A stretch of 26,749 nucleotides of DNA from Eggerthella sp. CAG:209 (GCA_000436075.1 FR884624.1:1-26749); one strand, 5' to 3'; positions 15,882 to 24,487 are shown, counted from the first letter of the stretch. Notes: generated from the sequence alone by a model not told the origin. Made by a program: numbers and translations.

Positions 15882-15911
15882 AGCGCCCATCGGTAACCAT
15901 CGATGGGCGCT
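15882..15911 (-). terminator. Terminator of the 569-aa surface protein
   Basis: AGCGCCCATCG (15882-15892) and CGATGGGCGCT (15901-15911) form a perfect 11-bp GC-rich stem with an eight-base loop, followed on the minus strand by TTTTC. It starts about 24 nt past the stop of the surface-protein gene. Confidence 0.85.
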
Positions 15912-15934
15912 CGCAAAAGGCATGCTTCTTGTTT

Positions 15935-17644
15935 TTAGTACTTCTTCATTCTCAATGCGGATGCAAACAGGGCGCTTGCCGCTATTACCAATGCGACGAT
16001 TGCAATGATTGGCGCATTGCCGTCACCCGTATGAGGGGTGGCTGCTGCTGGTTTGTCGTCTGCGGCAGGCTTATTGCTCGCGTTGGGATCGCTACCCTCT
16101 GCTGGTTTGGCGTCTTCGGCGGGAGTAGTCTTTTCGGTATAGACGTTTTCGAACGTCATGACATCAACGGGGGTATCCTGCGTCTTTTCGTAGAATTCGC
16201 CGCTGTCTGTTGCTACCAGTTCAACGGGGAATACTTCGAAGCTTGGCTGGGCCGTGCCCTGATTGTCGGTTGCTCCGTCGTTGCAGAAGATTTGGTATAC
16301 GGCATCCGAATAGGTCCAGTTTGCAATGCCGGTGTTCTTTTCACGTACGCAAAAGCCTTCGCACGTTATGTTGTCCACTTGCTTCTTCGGGCCTTGGATA
16401 GTGAGGGCGCTTTCGTATTCTCCTTCGCCATTCGTAGCTACGGTTGCCGTTATGGTCACATCGCTGTAATCCTCGATCTGGCCAACGCCAACATCAAAGA
16501 CCTCTAGCTCAAATTCCTGCTTACCGGGAGCAATGTCGCCGCCCTTTTTGACTACCTTCGTGAACGGAAGGGAATAGGTCACGGTTTTTTCGCCAGTGAT
16601 GAAATGGATGTTCTTGTAAAGGTGAAGGAAGCCTTTAGCCTGTTCGGCTCCATCGTGCTCAATAAGATCGATCGACGTGCCTTCGCTATCAACAGCCATG
16701 GCATACGTCAGCGCGAAGTCATCGTTGATAGTAGGACAGTCGGCAAGTGCGGGAATATTGTTCTGGCTGGTGTTTTTGGCGTCGATCTCTGCCTCATAAA
16801 CCGTAAAGTTGCCATTGCAGCCTGAAGGGTATTCGCCGCTAAGCGTGACTTTCGCTTTTCCCTTAATGGCGATGTTGCCCTTTGCCCACAGAGGAGAGTC
16901 AACGGTAGAGGTGGCCTGGAGGGTACCGCCATCGATAGTCATATTGCCTGTGGCGAAGAGTCCTGGGTATAAGCTTTTGGCGGTAACAGCTGAATTTGAA
17001 ATGTTGATATTGCCTGCAGAGCTGTCGGTGGAGTTAATGTACGCAGCGTTGCAATTTTGCTCGGTTGCCGAGATGTTTACGGTGCAGCCGTTATTGATAG
17101 CCAGGTTAGCGGCATCGATGCCTGCATACAGTCCGTTAGAAGTGAGTTGCGTGTTGTCGAGGGAGACTGTGCCATCGCATGCAATGCCGAGTCCGCCAGG
17201 GGAATGGATGGAGACGGCTGTGTTCTGCATGGTGACGTCGCCGGCTACGCTTATGCCATCCATCGTGTCTCCCGCGACCGAGATGGCAAGGCTTCCCGAT
17301 CCATGGAAAATGACGTTCCTCGTGGCCATGATGCCTATATTGTCGTTGAAGGTGATTTGGTTACTTCCCTGGAGTGTGATGGTTAAATCGCTCGTTAGCT
17401 CGGAATCGATTCCGCCATAATCTACCGCGTTTGTGATGGAGGCATTGTTGAGCGTGAGGTTCTGTGCGTCGGGGTCGTATGTTGCCGTGCCTTCGCCGCA
17501 TTGGATGGTGAGTTTTTCGCTGGTGAAGTGCTCGCCATTAACGGATAGGCCATAATTGGTGGCGGCGAATGACGCAGTAGGCGCTATTGCTAGGGCGAAT
17601 ACTAACGCAAAGATGCCGGATATCAGTTTCTGTGCTTTGCTCAT
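15935..17644 (-). CDS. Exported surface protein with pilin-type isopeptide domain
   Basis: This 569-residue protein follows AGAAGGAA. Residues 1-28 are a signal peptide (TASFAA cleavage). Residues 30-340 are repeating short strands (GNITIS-, DVTMQNTAVSI-, GNMTIDGGTLQATS-like) expected to fold as a beta-solenoid. Residues 353-505 look like a Spy0128/FctA-type pilin domain that forms an internal Lys-Asn isopeptide bond. FTKVVKK (lysine near 363) and the terminal FENVYTE (asparagine 500) are the expected partners, with an acidic catalyst likely around residue 435. A Pro/Ala/Asp-rich wall linker follows. TPHTGD (536-541), a membrane helix and RMKKY form a sortase-like signal with Thr in place of Leu. 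The role is adhesion or display, by inference. Confidence 0.87.
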   Translation of the reverse strand: MSKAQKLISGIFALVFALAIAPTASFAATNYGLSVNGEHFTSEKLTIQCGEGTATYDPDAQNLTLNNASITNAVDYGGIDSELTSDLTITLQGSNQITFNDNIGIMATRNVIFHGSGSLAISVAGDTMDGISVAGDVTMQNTAVSIHSPGGLGIACDGTVSLDNTQLTSNGLYAGIDAANLAINNGCTVNISATEQNCNAAYINSTDSSAGNINISNSAVTAKSLYPGLFATGNMTIDGGTLQATSTVDSPLWAKGNIAIKGKAKVTLSGEYPSGCNGNFTVYEAEIDAKNTSQNNIPALADCPTINDDFALTYAMAVDSEGTSIDLIEHDGAEQAKGFLHLYKNIHFITGEKTVTYSLPFTKVVKKGGDIAPGKQEFELEVFDVGVGQIEDYSDVTITATVATNGEGEYESALTIQGPKKQVDNITCEGFCVREKNTGIANWTYSDAVYQIFCNDGATDNQGTAQPSFEVFPVELVATDSGEFYEKTQDTPVDVMTFENVYTEKTTPAEDAKPAEGSDPNASNKPAADDKPAAATPHTGDGNAPIIAIVALVIAASALFASALRMKKY

Positions 17645-17675
17645 AACATTTCCTTCTGTTTAGGGTTTGCGCAGG

Positions 17676-17687
17676 AACAAATTTGTT
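17676..17687. promoter_or_regulatory. Palindrome in the leader of the surface-protein gene
   Basis: AACAAATTTGTT is a perfect 12-bp palindrome 32 bp before the ATG at 17644. It is a candidate operator, though AT-rich palindromes are common. The gap 17645-17987 shows no other clear gene; a plus-strand frame open from 17817 is not convincing before 17988. Confidence 0.25.
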
Positions 17688-17987
17688 TTTGCGACATTGT
17701 CTGGAACTGCATATGACGACTTGTTGTGATAGTTGCAGTATTTGCTCTCTTGTTAGTTTAGCGACCAGGTAAATATTTGTCATTCTATTTGACTGTCTGA
17801 TTATTCATGCCACCTTATGTCTCATCTTTTAGGCCTATTCGTGGACAAATGGCTCAATATCGTGGCAAACCGAACGTGGACCACCTTGCCAATCTGGCCT
17901 CATAATTGGTTTCGGCTTTACCTTTTTCTAACATGCCCAACGAGCCAATTTTGGCCGTGTCTTATATTCTTAGAGTACGAAAGCGAA

Positions 17988-18122
17988 GTGGCTATTCTCG
18001 ATACGAGCGCTCAAGGCAAAGCTCGCATTGGAGTAATGCCGCCGATTTCGGCAGAAGAAAGCCCTGAAGCACATATTGAATCGGCCGAACAATGTGTCGT
18101 CGAATTGAGGAACGCGAAATGA
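17988..18122 (+). pseudogene. Short ORF coupled to the flavodoxin fusion gene
   Basis: A 44-codon frame ends in a TGA that overlaps the ATG of the next gene (ATGA), the classic layout of translational coupling. It reads VAILDTSAQGKARIGVMPP, then ISAEESPEAHIESAEQCVVE. The second part looks like the C-terminal helix of a flavodoxin or FMN reductase, so this may be the tail of a lost paralogue of the downstream gene. The frame runs on to 17817 without a better start; 17988 is a GTG without a clear ribosome binding site. Either a remnant or a tiny coupled leader. Confidence 0.35.
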
Positions 18123-19792
18123 AGATCCTTGCCATCAACGGCAGTCCTAAAGGCAAACGAAGCAATACTTGGCGCCTAACCTGCGCTTTTCTTGAAGGTA
18201 TTACCATCCAGGAAGAAAATGGCGGTGCGCAGACGGCGGAAATCGAAACTCTCAATATTGGCTCGCTGAACATCAAACCCTGCTTGGGCTGCTTTTCGTG
18301 TTGGAGCAAGACGCCAGGGGAGTGCTGCATCCACGACGATATGCAGGGAGTTATCGATAAAATTCTGTGGGCTGACGTTGTTGTTTGGAGTTTCCCCCTG
18401 TATTACTTTGGATTGCCCGGTCAGCTGAAAACCCTCATCGACCGTCAGCTTCCTATGTCCCTCCCGTTCATGTACACGGAAACGGAAAGCGGAGGGCATC
18501 CTTCTCGCTACGATATGAGCGGCAAGCGAACCGTGGTTATTTCCACGTGCGGCTTCTACACGGCCCAAGGGAACTACGACTGCGTTACCAGTCTGTACGA
18601 TCGACTGTGCGGAAAAGGCGGCTACACTGCGATTTTCTGCGGACAAGGTGAGCTTTTCAGGGTGAAAGAGCTTTCAGAACGCACTGACGAATATCTTTCT
18701 TGGGTGAAGAAAGCGGGGCAGGAATTTGCTTCTGGTGGCATTACCGGAGAAACCCGCGGCAAGCTTGACCAGAACCTATTCCCGCGTGATGTTTTTGAGG
18801 CGATGGCAGACGCTAGCTGGGGCGTTGGCGAATCAGGTGAAAAAGAAGATCCTAGTTTGGTGTTCACCCGTCAAATGGCCGCGCTTTACCGCAAGGAGTC
18901 ATGGCATGGGCATGATGCCGTGCTGGACATGAACTATACCGATATCGGCAAGGTCTATCGCATCACTCTCGGGCAGAGGGGAAGCCGGGTTGAAGTAGAG
19001 CCTGAAGATGGCTTTGCTGATGGTTTCACCACACGCATCAACACGCCCTTTGATGTTTGGCGCTCAATTGCAAGCGGCGAGATTGCTGGAGATGAAGCGC
19101 TCATGAAGCATCTGTATTCCGTGGAGGGCGATTTTGACCTGATGATGCACTGGGATGATTTTTTTGGCGCGGCATCGAGTGCGGGCGCAAATAATTCGGA
19201 TGCGCTTGAGGGTGTGAACAGTGGTGATGAGGGCAACGGCAAAAGCGCCAGCGAGCCGAAGACCAATATGCTGCTGCTCTTGATTCCCTGGATCGTGTTC
19301 TGGGTTGTTGCTTCTATTGATGGGTTCTGGGGCAGCTTGATCAGCGTGACGGTATGTGTGCTGCTGCCGGTTTTGATGCATCGGACAAAGGCTACGTTGT
19401 ATGACCAGATTTCTGGTTTAGGGGTAGGCGCGTGTTCTGTTGCGTTGCTGGCGGGAGCATCGCCGATTCTTGTTGTCCCGCTGTCATACCTGTTGTTCGG
19501 GCTGATGTGGACGGTTTCGTGCTTCCTGAAAGTGCCACTGACTGCGCATTATTCCAAGAACAGCTATAACGGGGAAGTGGCATTGCGCAATCCGATCTTC
19601 ATGAAAACGAACCGCATCCTTACGGCGGCGTGGGGAGTACTTTACCTGGTTACGCCTATTTGGACCTATTTCATCATGCAAACGGACGCAGCAAGCTACG
19701 TTGGCGCAATCAATTCCGTTCTTCCCGCGTTGATGGGGGTGTTCACCGCATGGTTCCAGAAGTGGTATCCAGGGCACATTGCGCGTGGATAG
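18119..19792 (+). CDS. Flavodoxin-like reductase / SCP2-like / membrane domain fusion
   Basis: This 557-residue protein starts at 18119, with GAGGA 8 nt upstream. Residues 1-205 are an NAD(P)H-dependent FMN reductase/flavodoxin fold: MKILAINGSPKGKRSNT is the phosphate-binding loop, CLGCFSCW (55-62) the usual cysteine pair, and SFPLYYFGLPGQLKTLIDR the FMN ring-contact stretch. Residues 265-350 resemble an SCP2 sterol-carrier domain (YRITL..., DVWRSIASGEI, MKHLYSVEGDFDLMMHW). A Ser/Asn-rich linker (351-382) leads to five or six membrane helices (383-550). Each piece is known singly, and flavodoxin-SCP2 pairs occur; the added membrane domain is unusual. Likely action is redox chemistry on a lipid-like quinone or sterol-type substrate at the membrane, by inference. 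No frameshift is seen. Confidence 0.82.
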   Translation: MKILAINGSPKGKRSNTWRLTCAFLEGITIQEENGGAQTAEIETLNIGSLNIKPCLGCFSCWSKTPGECCIHDDMQGVIDKILWADVVVWSFPLYYFGLPGQLKTLIDRQLPMSLPFMYTETESGGHPSRYDMSGKRTVVISTCGFYTAQGNYDCVTSLYDRLCGKGGYTAIFCGQGELFRVKELSERTDEYLSWVKKAGQEFASGGITGETRGKLDQNLFPRDVFEAMADASWGVGESGEKEDPSLVFTRQMAALYRKESWHGHDAVLDMNYTDIGKVYRITLGQRGSRVEVEPEDGFADGFTTRINTPFDVWRSIASGEIAGDEALMKHLYSVEGDFDLMMHWDDFFGAASSAGANNSDALEGVNSGDEGNGKSASEPKTNMLLLLIPWIVFWVVASIDGFWGSLISVTVCVLLPVLMHRTKATLYDQISGLGVGACSVALLAGASPILVVPLSYLLFGLMWTVSCFLKVPLTAHYSKNSYNGEVALRNPIFMKTNRILTAAWGVLYLVTPIWTYFIMQTDAASYVGAINSVLPALMGVFTAWFQKWYPGHIARG

Positions 19793-20004
19793 ACGCTCGC
19801 GTCAAGGAGCTTGGGAAAGAAGGCTTCGATCAATGGTGCGTTGTTCGCGCGTAGGTGGTCTGCTCATTGGGGCTGTCAAAGCGGGGGCGATTGCATGGCT
19901 GAATTGAAAATGGGAGAGTTTGGTGTTTCAAAGTATGGTGAAGCTATCTATATTGCCAGTAGCGTATTGCACCCTTCAATTTGGCTTGGACCGTGTTAAC
20001 AGCA

Positions 20005-20037
20005 GGGTACCTTCAATACAGTGAAGGTACCCTTTTT
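20005..20037 (+). terminator. Terminator after the fusion gene
   Basis: GGGTACCTTC (20005-20014) and GAAGGTACCC (20023-20032) form a perfect 10-bp stem, then TTTTTC. It ends the plus-strand transcript of the gap 19793-20286, more than 200 bp past the fusion gene. The gap also holds short frames, such as MAELKMGEFGVSKYGE at 19894, that I cannot support as genes. Confidence 0.85.
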
Positions 20038-20286
20038 CTTTTATGAAGCGAATTGGCAAGCGAATTTGGTCGCGCTTAGCGAAATTATTTGTGCCGCTTT
20101 ATGAAATTGGCGCTATGACTCGGTTCCTGCTGTCTGAGCATTTTGATATTGGTGCAGCTTATGCGCAGTACGGAAGCCTGAAAATCTTTTATTCAGCAAA
20201 GCATTTTCGGCAGCAATTACGACGATGGGGGTTAAGATGTAAAGGATTTTGAGAGCATAGAAAACAGAAAAGGAGTTGCGCAAGAA

Positions 20287-23028
20287 ATGAAAATGAGCAA
20301 TAAAAACAAATTCATTTCGGGCCTGCTGGGTGTTGCGATGTGCCCCATGATGTTGCCAACCGCAGCATTCGCGGCTGATGATGGCGCAGCATCGGAGGAT
20401 TCTTTATCCCAGACTGAGTTGATTCAGTCTTCTGAGTCGGAAGGCACCGATACGGATGCAAGCTCAGGCGATACGCTTGGCGTCCAGTCCGAATCGACGG
20501 GTGAAGCGGCCAATGCGACGACCAGCGAAGTAACTAATGAAGTAGCAGCCCCTGTAGCCGAAACTGGCGGGGAAAGTGCTACGGCGGCGGTTGCAGAAGT
20601 TAAGGGTTCGAGCTATTCCAGCCTTCAGGCAGCAATCGACGCTGCGCCGCGCAACGCAACGGTGAAGCTGCTCGCTGATACGAAAGAGAACGTCACAATC
20701 TCGGCAAATGCGATTACGCTCGACCTTAACGGCCATACCCTCAACGGCAGCACAGGTGAGCGCAAGCCGGCGCTGGCGATCAACGCCGTCAGGGTTACCG
20801 TTCAAGATTCTAGTGAGGCCCAGACGGGCACCATTATGCGTGAAGATACCGCGGAGAATTCCGGCGTTTCTTCCCACTACGTTATCGATCTCCAGGGCAA
20901 GAACGGCTTTTTGCTGTTCAACAGCGGCACTGTGAAGAACAATAGTGGTGCTGGCGGAACGAAAGGCGCGTCTCTTGTTCGTATCGGTAGCGATAGCAAT
21001 AAAAAGGCCCATCCGGTCATGACCATTGCCGGTGGTACCTTCACGCAGGACAACTTCGTCGCCATTAAAGTTGACTTTGGTACCCTCCATATGAAGGGCG
21101 GTGTGATTAACTCTAAGAACAGCTACGCGATTGAAAACTGGCTGAATGCCAATATTAAGGAAAACGCAGTTGTCAATGGTAATGTTTCGACGTGGACGTA
21201 CGATGGCGGAAGCAATTCCAATCTGAACATCAGCGGCGGCACCGTCAACGGTAACGTTGAGTCGGTGACTTACGACGGCGCCGAAGGCAAAACGGCGAAG
21301 GTGTCCATCACGGGCGGCACCGTCAATGGCACGCTGAACACGGTTGACTACAGCACGGGCACCACTTCCAACGATCCCACAAAGGCAACGATCGAGGTCA
21401 CGGCTGGCACGTTCAGCACCGATCCGTCTCGCTATCTGGTTGAAGGCTCTACTGCTGCCAAGAGCGAAGACGGTATGTACGGTGTCGAAAAAGCGTACCT
21501 TGCCAAGGTTGGCGATACCAGCTACTACACCATGGACGAGGCATTCAAGGCTCAGAAGGCAAATGGCGGAGTCATCACCTTGCTGCGTGATTACACCACG
21601 GGTAGTACCTTCAATTCCGGAAGCATCGCTCGTGAGATTGACTTGAACGGTCATACCTGGACGTGCACGGGAACCGACGCGAACTCCGCGGCGTTCGAGA
21701 TCAATTACCCCAACGCATCGCTTACGGTGAAGAATGGCAAAATCGTGAGTTCTCAGCTTATCGGTCTGATTCCGTCTGCTATGGGCGGTACCATCACGTA
21801 CGACAATTCCAGCCTTACGTTCGAAAACGTTGAGGCCACTACGAGTGCTGCAAGCGGCATCGAGACGAACGGCAACAACACCAACGACGCCGTTACTCTG
21901 AAGAACAGTACGCTCAACGTTCCCAATGGTTTCGGCATTTACTTCCCCAGCAGCGGAACGCTGACCATCGACAACTCCACAATCAACGCGAAGACGATGG
22001 GCGTTCAGGTATGCTCGGGCAACCTGAACATCAATGAGGGCAGCACGATTACCGTGTCGGGCGATCCGGTTGCAAAGACTGAGGGCGATGGCGCTATCCA
22101 GGACGGCGCGGCAATCTCTATCGTCAACCGCTCCGGCTACAAGGGCCTCGACCAGGTAGCTATCACAGGCGGCACCTTCACGGCGAAGGATGGAAATGCG
22201 GCACTTAAGGCCTACAGCTGGGATTCCTCGTCGAAGCAGGAGTCGCCTTTTGATAATGCCGATAACAAGGTCACCGTTTCCGGCGGTGAATTTAACGGCA
22301 GTCTTGGTCTTGGCAATATTGAAGTTAGCGGCGGTCAATTCACAGACAAAGAGGTTGCCAAGCACCTCAAGAGCGGCAAGGCAGTTTTGTTCAACGACGG
22401 CAAATATGCTGTCGGTAACGAGGAAGCCGTGAAGGGCGATGCGACCTATTCTGTGACTAATACCGACGGAACAACGGTTGTTTACTTCACTGATGCTCAG
22501 GCTGCAAACGACTATGCTAAGGAATCGGGCGCTCAGGCTCCTGAGGTTTTGAAGGTTACCGTTACTTTCGATTCCAACGAGGGTACAGCAGTTGACTCTC
22601 AGCTTGTTCCTGTTGGTGACAAAGTGGCAAAGCCAGCAGATCCTACTAAGGAAGGCTATACCTTCTCTGGATGGTTCACTGACAAGGGCTGCACCAATGC
22701 CTATGACTTCGATGCTGATGTAGACGGCACACAGCCTGAGTTCACTTTGTATGCAGGCTGGAAGGCGGCCCCCGCTACCGTTGAGCCTGGTACTGGCGAC
22801 AACGGAAACAACGGCAACAACGGAGGCAACGGCGATAGCTCTTCTGCCAATGCGAATGTAAACGTCAACACCGTTAATAACAACGGCGACAACGCGTCAA
22901 GCGAAGCGAAGATGGCTACCGTGAAGACGGGCGACAACCTCGCCCTTGTCGGTGGTGCAATTGCTGTGATTGCTGTTGCGGCTGCTGGTGTTGCTGCATT
23001 TGCGCTGCGTCGCAGGAAGATGAACTAG
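20287..23028 (+). CDS. Large exported beta-helix surface protein with InlB-type repeat
   Basis: This 913-residue protein has AGGAG 11 nt before the first ATG; a second in-frame ATG follows two codons later. Residues 1-29 are a signal peptide (TAAFAA cleavage). An acidic Ser/Thr/Glu-rich stretch to about residue 110 is low in structure. Residues 115-740 carry many short-strand repeats (GGTVNGNVESV, GGTFTQDN, NGHTLNGS, TIDNSTIN), a right-handed beta-helix. Residues 757-826 are a Listeria-Bacteroides (InlB B) repeat with VTFDSNEG, GYTFSGWF and LYAGW. An Asn/Gly linker (829-875) leads to TVKTGD (878-883), a membrane helix and RRRKMN. Sorting motif lacks Leu-Pro, so anchoring could be by a variant sortase. 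A terminator follows. The opposite strand holds a long open frame, judged a shadow. Confidence 0.92.
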   Translation: MKMSNKNKFISGLLGVAMCPMMLPTAAFAADDGAASEDSLSQTELIQSSESEGTDTDASSGDTLGVQSESTGEAANATTSEVTNEVAAPVAETGGESATAAVAEVKGSSYSSLQAAIDAAPRNATVKLLADTKENVTISANAITLDLNGHTLNGSTGERKPALAINAVRVTVQDSSEAQTGTIMREDTAENSGVSSHYVIDLQGKNGFLLFNSGTVKNNSGAGGTKGASLVRIGSDSNKKAHPVMTIAGGTFTQDNFVAIKVDFGTLHMKGGVINSKNSYAIENWLNANIKENAVVNGNVSTWTYDGGSNSNLNISGGTVNGNVESVTYDGAEGKTAKVSITGGTVNGTLNTVDYSTGTTSNDPTKATIEVTAGTFSTDPSRYLVEGSTAAKSEDGMYGVEKAYLAKVGDTSYYTMDEAFKAQKANGGVITLLRDYTTGSTFNSGSIAREIDLNGHTWTCTGTDANSAAFEINYPNASLTVKNGKIVSSQLIGLIPSAMGGTITYDNSSLTFENVEATTSAASGIETNGNNTNDAVTLKNSTLNVPNGFGIYFPSSGTLTIDNSTINAKTMGVQVCSGNLNINEGSTITVSGDPVAKTEGDGAIQDGAAISIVNRSGYKGLDQVAITGGTFTAKDGNAALKAYSWDSSSKQESPFDNADNKVTVSGGEFNGSLGLGNIEVSGGQFTDKEVAKHLKSGKAVLFNDGKYAVGNEEAVKGDATYSVTNTDGTTVVYFTDAQAANDYAKESGAQAPEVLKVTVTFDSNEGTAVDSQLVPVGDKVAKPADPTKEGYTFSGWFTDKGCTNAYDFDADVDGTQPEFTLYAGWKAAPATVEPGTGDNGNNGNNGGNGDSSSANANVNVNTVNNNGDNASSEAKMATVKTGDNLALVGGAIAVIAVAAAGVAAFALRRRKMN

Positions 23029-23089
23029 TGCATTACGCTTGTTTATCTCTGTTTGCTGCACGGTAATACAGAATAGGGCTGTTTGATGA

Positions 23090-23128
23090 AAGGGGCCGAG
23101 CTTGGAGGTAGTCCAGGCTCGGCCCCTT
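23090..23128 (+). terminator. Terminator of the 913-aa surface protein
   Basis: AAGGGGCCGAGC (23090-23101) and GCTCGGCCCCTT (23117-23128) form a perfect 12-bp GC-rich stem with a 15-base loop about 60 nt after the stop codon. The T-run is poor (TTCGCTTTG). Confidence 0.75.
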
Positions 23129-23184
23129 CGCTTTGAAGTGCAATTAGGGTAGCCTCCAATTGGGGGTTATTTCCTAGCTAAAGC

Positions 23185-23316
23185 ATGATTTTGGAGTTAA
23201 GCAAAGCCGACTTCTGCCAACAGGCAGCACCGCAGGGTAATGCGTGGCTCATGGCGTTAAACGAGACCGTTTTTATTGCTGCTGTAGCGATTTTGCTCTT
23301 AATCTGCTTCTGCTAA
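23185..23316 (+). pseudogene. Possible C-terminal remnant of an MFS drug-efflux protein
   Basis: A 43-codon frame ends with AWLMALNETVFIAAVAILL, then LICFC and a stop. This hydrophobic ending with a preceding Ala-Phe/Leu-Asn is the pattern of the last helix of DHA2/EmrB-type MFS transporters (AFNDVFWVAA...). There is no earlier part of the gene and no ribosome binding site. A dead tail is the likeliest reading; the match is short. Nothing else is recognisable in 23129-23448. Confidence 0.35.
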
Positions 23317-23448
23317 CCTTCGTGACGCCTGTAATGACCCGTGAACTCGCTCATAGCGATGTAGACAATAGAGTTACTTCAGTGAACCTATAAATGAGTA
23401 CATGGATTAATCATATGCATGAATAGAGCTATAAGCTGAAAGTTAAGA

Positions 23449-24107
23449 ATGGCTATACCGCCGATTCCATTTGGGGAACCTGTGAATACAACCTTACTTC
23501 GTCGAGCGATAAGCATTTTGTTTTCCGCAACGCTCATAGTCTCGTTTATTCCCGCTCGAGGCTTTGCTGAGCCTGCTGACATGACGGGTTCAAATCTCGA
23601 TTCTGCCACTTTCGGCAGTTCGCAATTGACGGGGGCAATTCTTCTGACGCTTCCATAAATGCTTCTGAGGAATCGGTTCACGAGGATTCTTCCACTTATG
23701 GTGAAGCTGGAGCGCCCATGTTCGCTAATGGCGATGTTGTCATTCTTCTTCTGGCGATTCTGACGTTGAGGGGGCTGATGCGCCTGCACCCGCAGCAAAT
23801 GCCGCAGCTCCCCTTGTTGATATCATTGAGGCGGATGCTTCTGGGAACCCCCATTCGCAGATGTATACCACGTTGCTCGACAAGGACGGAAAGGTTGTAG
23901 GCACGAACGATCCCGACCGCGCGATTGATCAGCGTTATAAGTCTGTTGAGCAAGGTGGGGAAGGTGCTGGCCTTTCAAAGGGCGACAACGTGACGGTTAA
24001 TTTTCGGATGGCTGCCGTGACGCCGAACAACGCTGATGACGATGGCACGGGCGTTCAGGAGGACACAACCTACTATATGGAGCTTCCCTGGCAACTTGTT
24101 GCCGCCA
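23449..24107 (+). pseudogene. Frameshifted exported surface protein
   Basis: The start (MAIPPIPFGEP, then TTLLRRAISILFSATLIVS) gives a signal peptide ending in ARGFA. The frame then closes at ILLTLP. Reading one frame over after GGGGG restores NSSDASINASEESVHEDSST, typical of the acidic stretch after a signal peptide. That frame in turn loses sense at a CTTCTTCTT run, after which the third frame reads GADAPAPAANAAAPLVDIIE, then MYTTLLDKDGKVVG and TTYYMELPWQLVA. Two indels in simple runs therefore break one coding sequence. Downstream there is no beta-helix, linker or sorting signal; it stops where it meets the inverted MerR fragment. Pseudogene status is strongly supported; parent family is only "surface protein". 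Confidence 0.72.
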
Positions 24108-24109
24108 AG

Positions 24110-24274
24110 CAGCATCGGCTTCGGCATAGATGCGTCTACCGCTTTCGGTGAGCCCTGATGGTGGTAGGAGGCCTTATTCATCGTAATATTCGCGGTTCAT
24201 ACGCTGACGCCACAGAGCGCGGCGAGTTCGCCTGTCGGGTAAGCTTTCTCGGCTTCGTTGTTGATTTCCGACAT
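24110..24274 (-). pseudogene. Dead MerR-family regulator gene
   Basis: An ATG at 24274 follows a near-perfect AAAGGAGGTA. It reads MSEINNEAEKAYPTGELAAL, then CGVSV and TGA at 24197. One base over, the sequence continues as YYDE, a stop, then GLLPPSGLTESGRRIYAEAD. Together these are the whole MerR winged helix (TGELAxLCGVSVRTVQYYDxxGLLPPS, GRRIYxEAD) with one frameshift, one nonsense codon and the rest missing. The fragment meets the dead surface-protein gene head on near 24107. The operator core upstream is intact (24305-24315). Confidence 0.75.
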
Positions 24275-24304
24275 GGAATCTACCTCCTTTCGTCACATAC
24301 GCTA

Positions 24305-24315
24305 CGACGTTACGT
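24305..24315. promoter_or_regulatory. Operator core matching the live MerR promoter
   Basis: CGACGTTACGT is identical, on the same strand, to the core at 1433-1443 in the promoter of the intact MerR gene. It lies 30 bp upstream of the dead MerR start. The flanking -35 and -10 are poor (CGTCAC and TATGTG by alignment), so the promoter is probably weak or dead. Confidence 0.5.
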
Positions 24316-24487
24316 TGCGTGACGAGCAAGCGCTTTTGCGTTTTATTTCCGCATTACGCAAGGTGTTATTTCTGCAGGGAAGGTTTTTATGGGGGATGTC
24401 GCCTGTTTTGCGACAAAGGACCACCTTCATGGAGGCGAAAGGGTGTAGCTCGCGGTAGGCAGGTTGTTTTAGTAGCTGGGTTTAGCC

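Noticed and set aside
15767..16507. 246-codon plus-strand frame opposite the 569-aa surface protein
   Set aside because: Runs across the terminator and gene end, cysteine-rich and random; no start signal.
20043..20252. 69-codon frame after the terminator
   Set aside because: No ribosome binding site, starts 6 nt after the T-run, no motif; basic composition looks random.
20464..22365. 633-codon open frame on the minus strand opposite the 913-aa surface protein
   Set aside because: It mirrors the codon pattern of the opposite gene, has no ribosome binding site, no domain or motif, and a skewed Arg/Val/Asp composition. It is a shadow frame.
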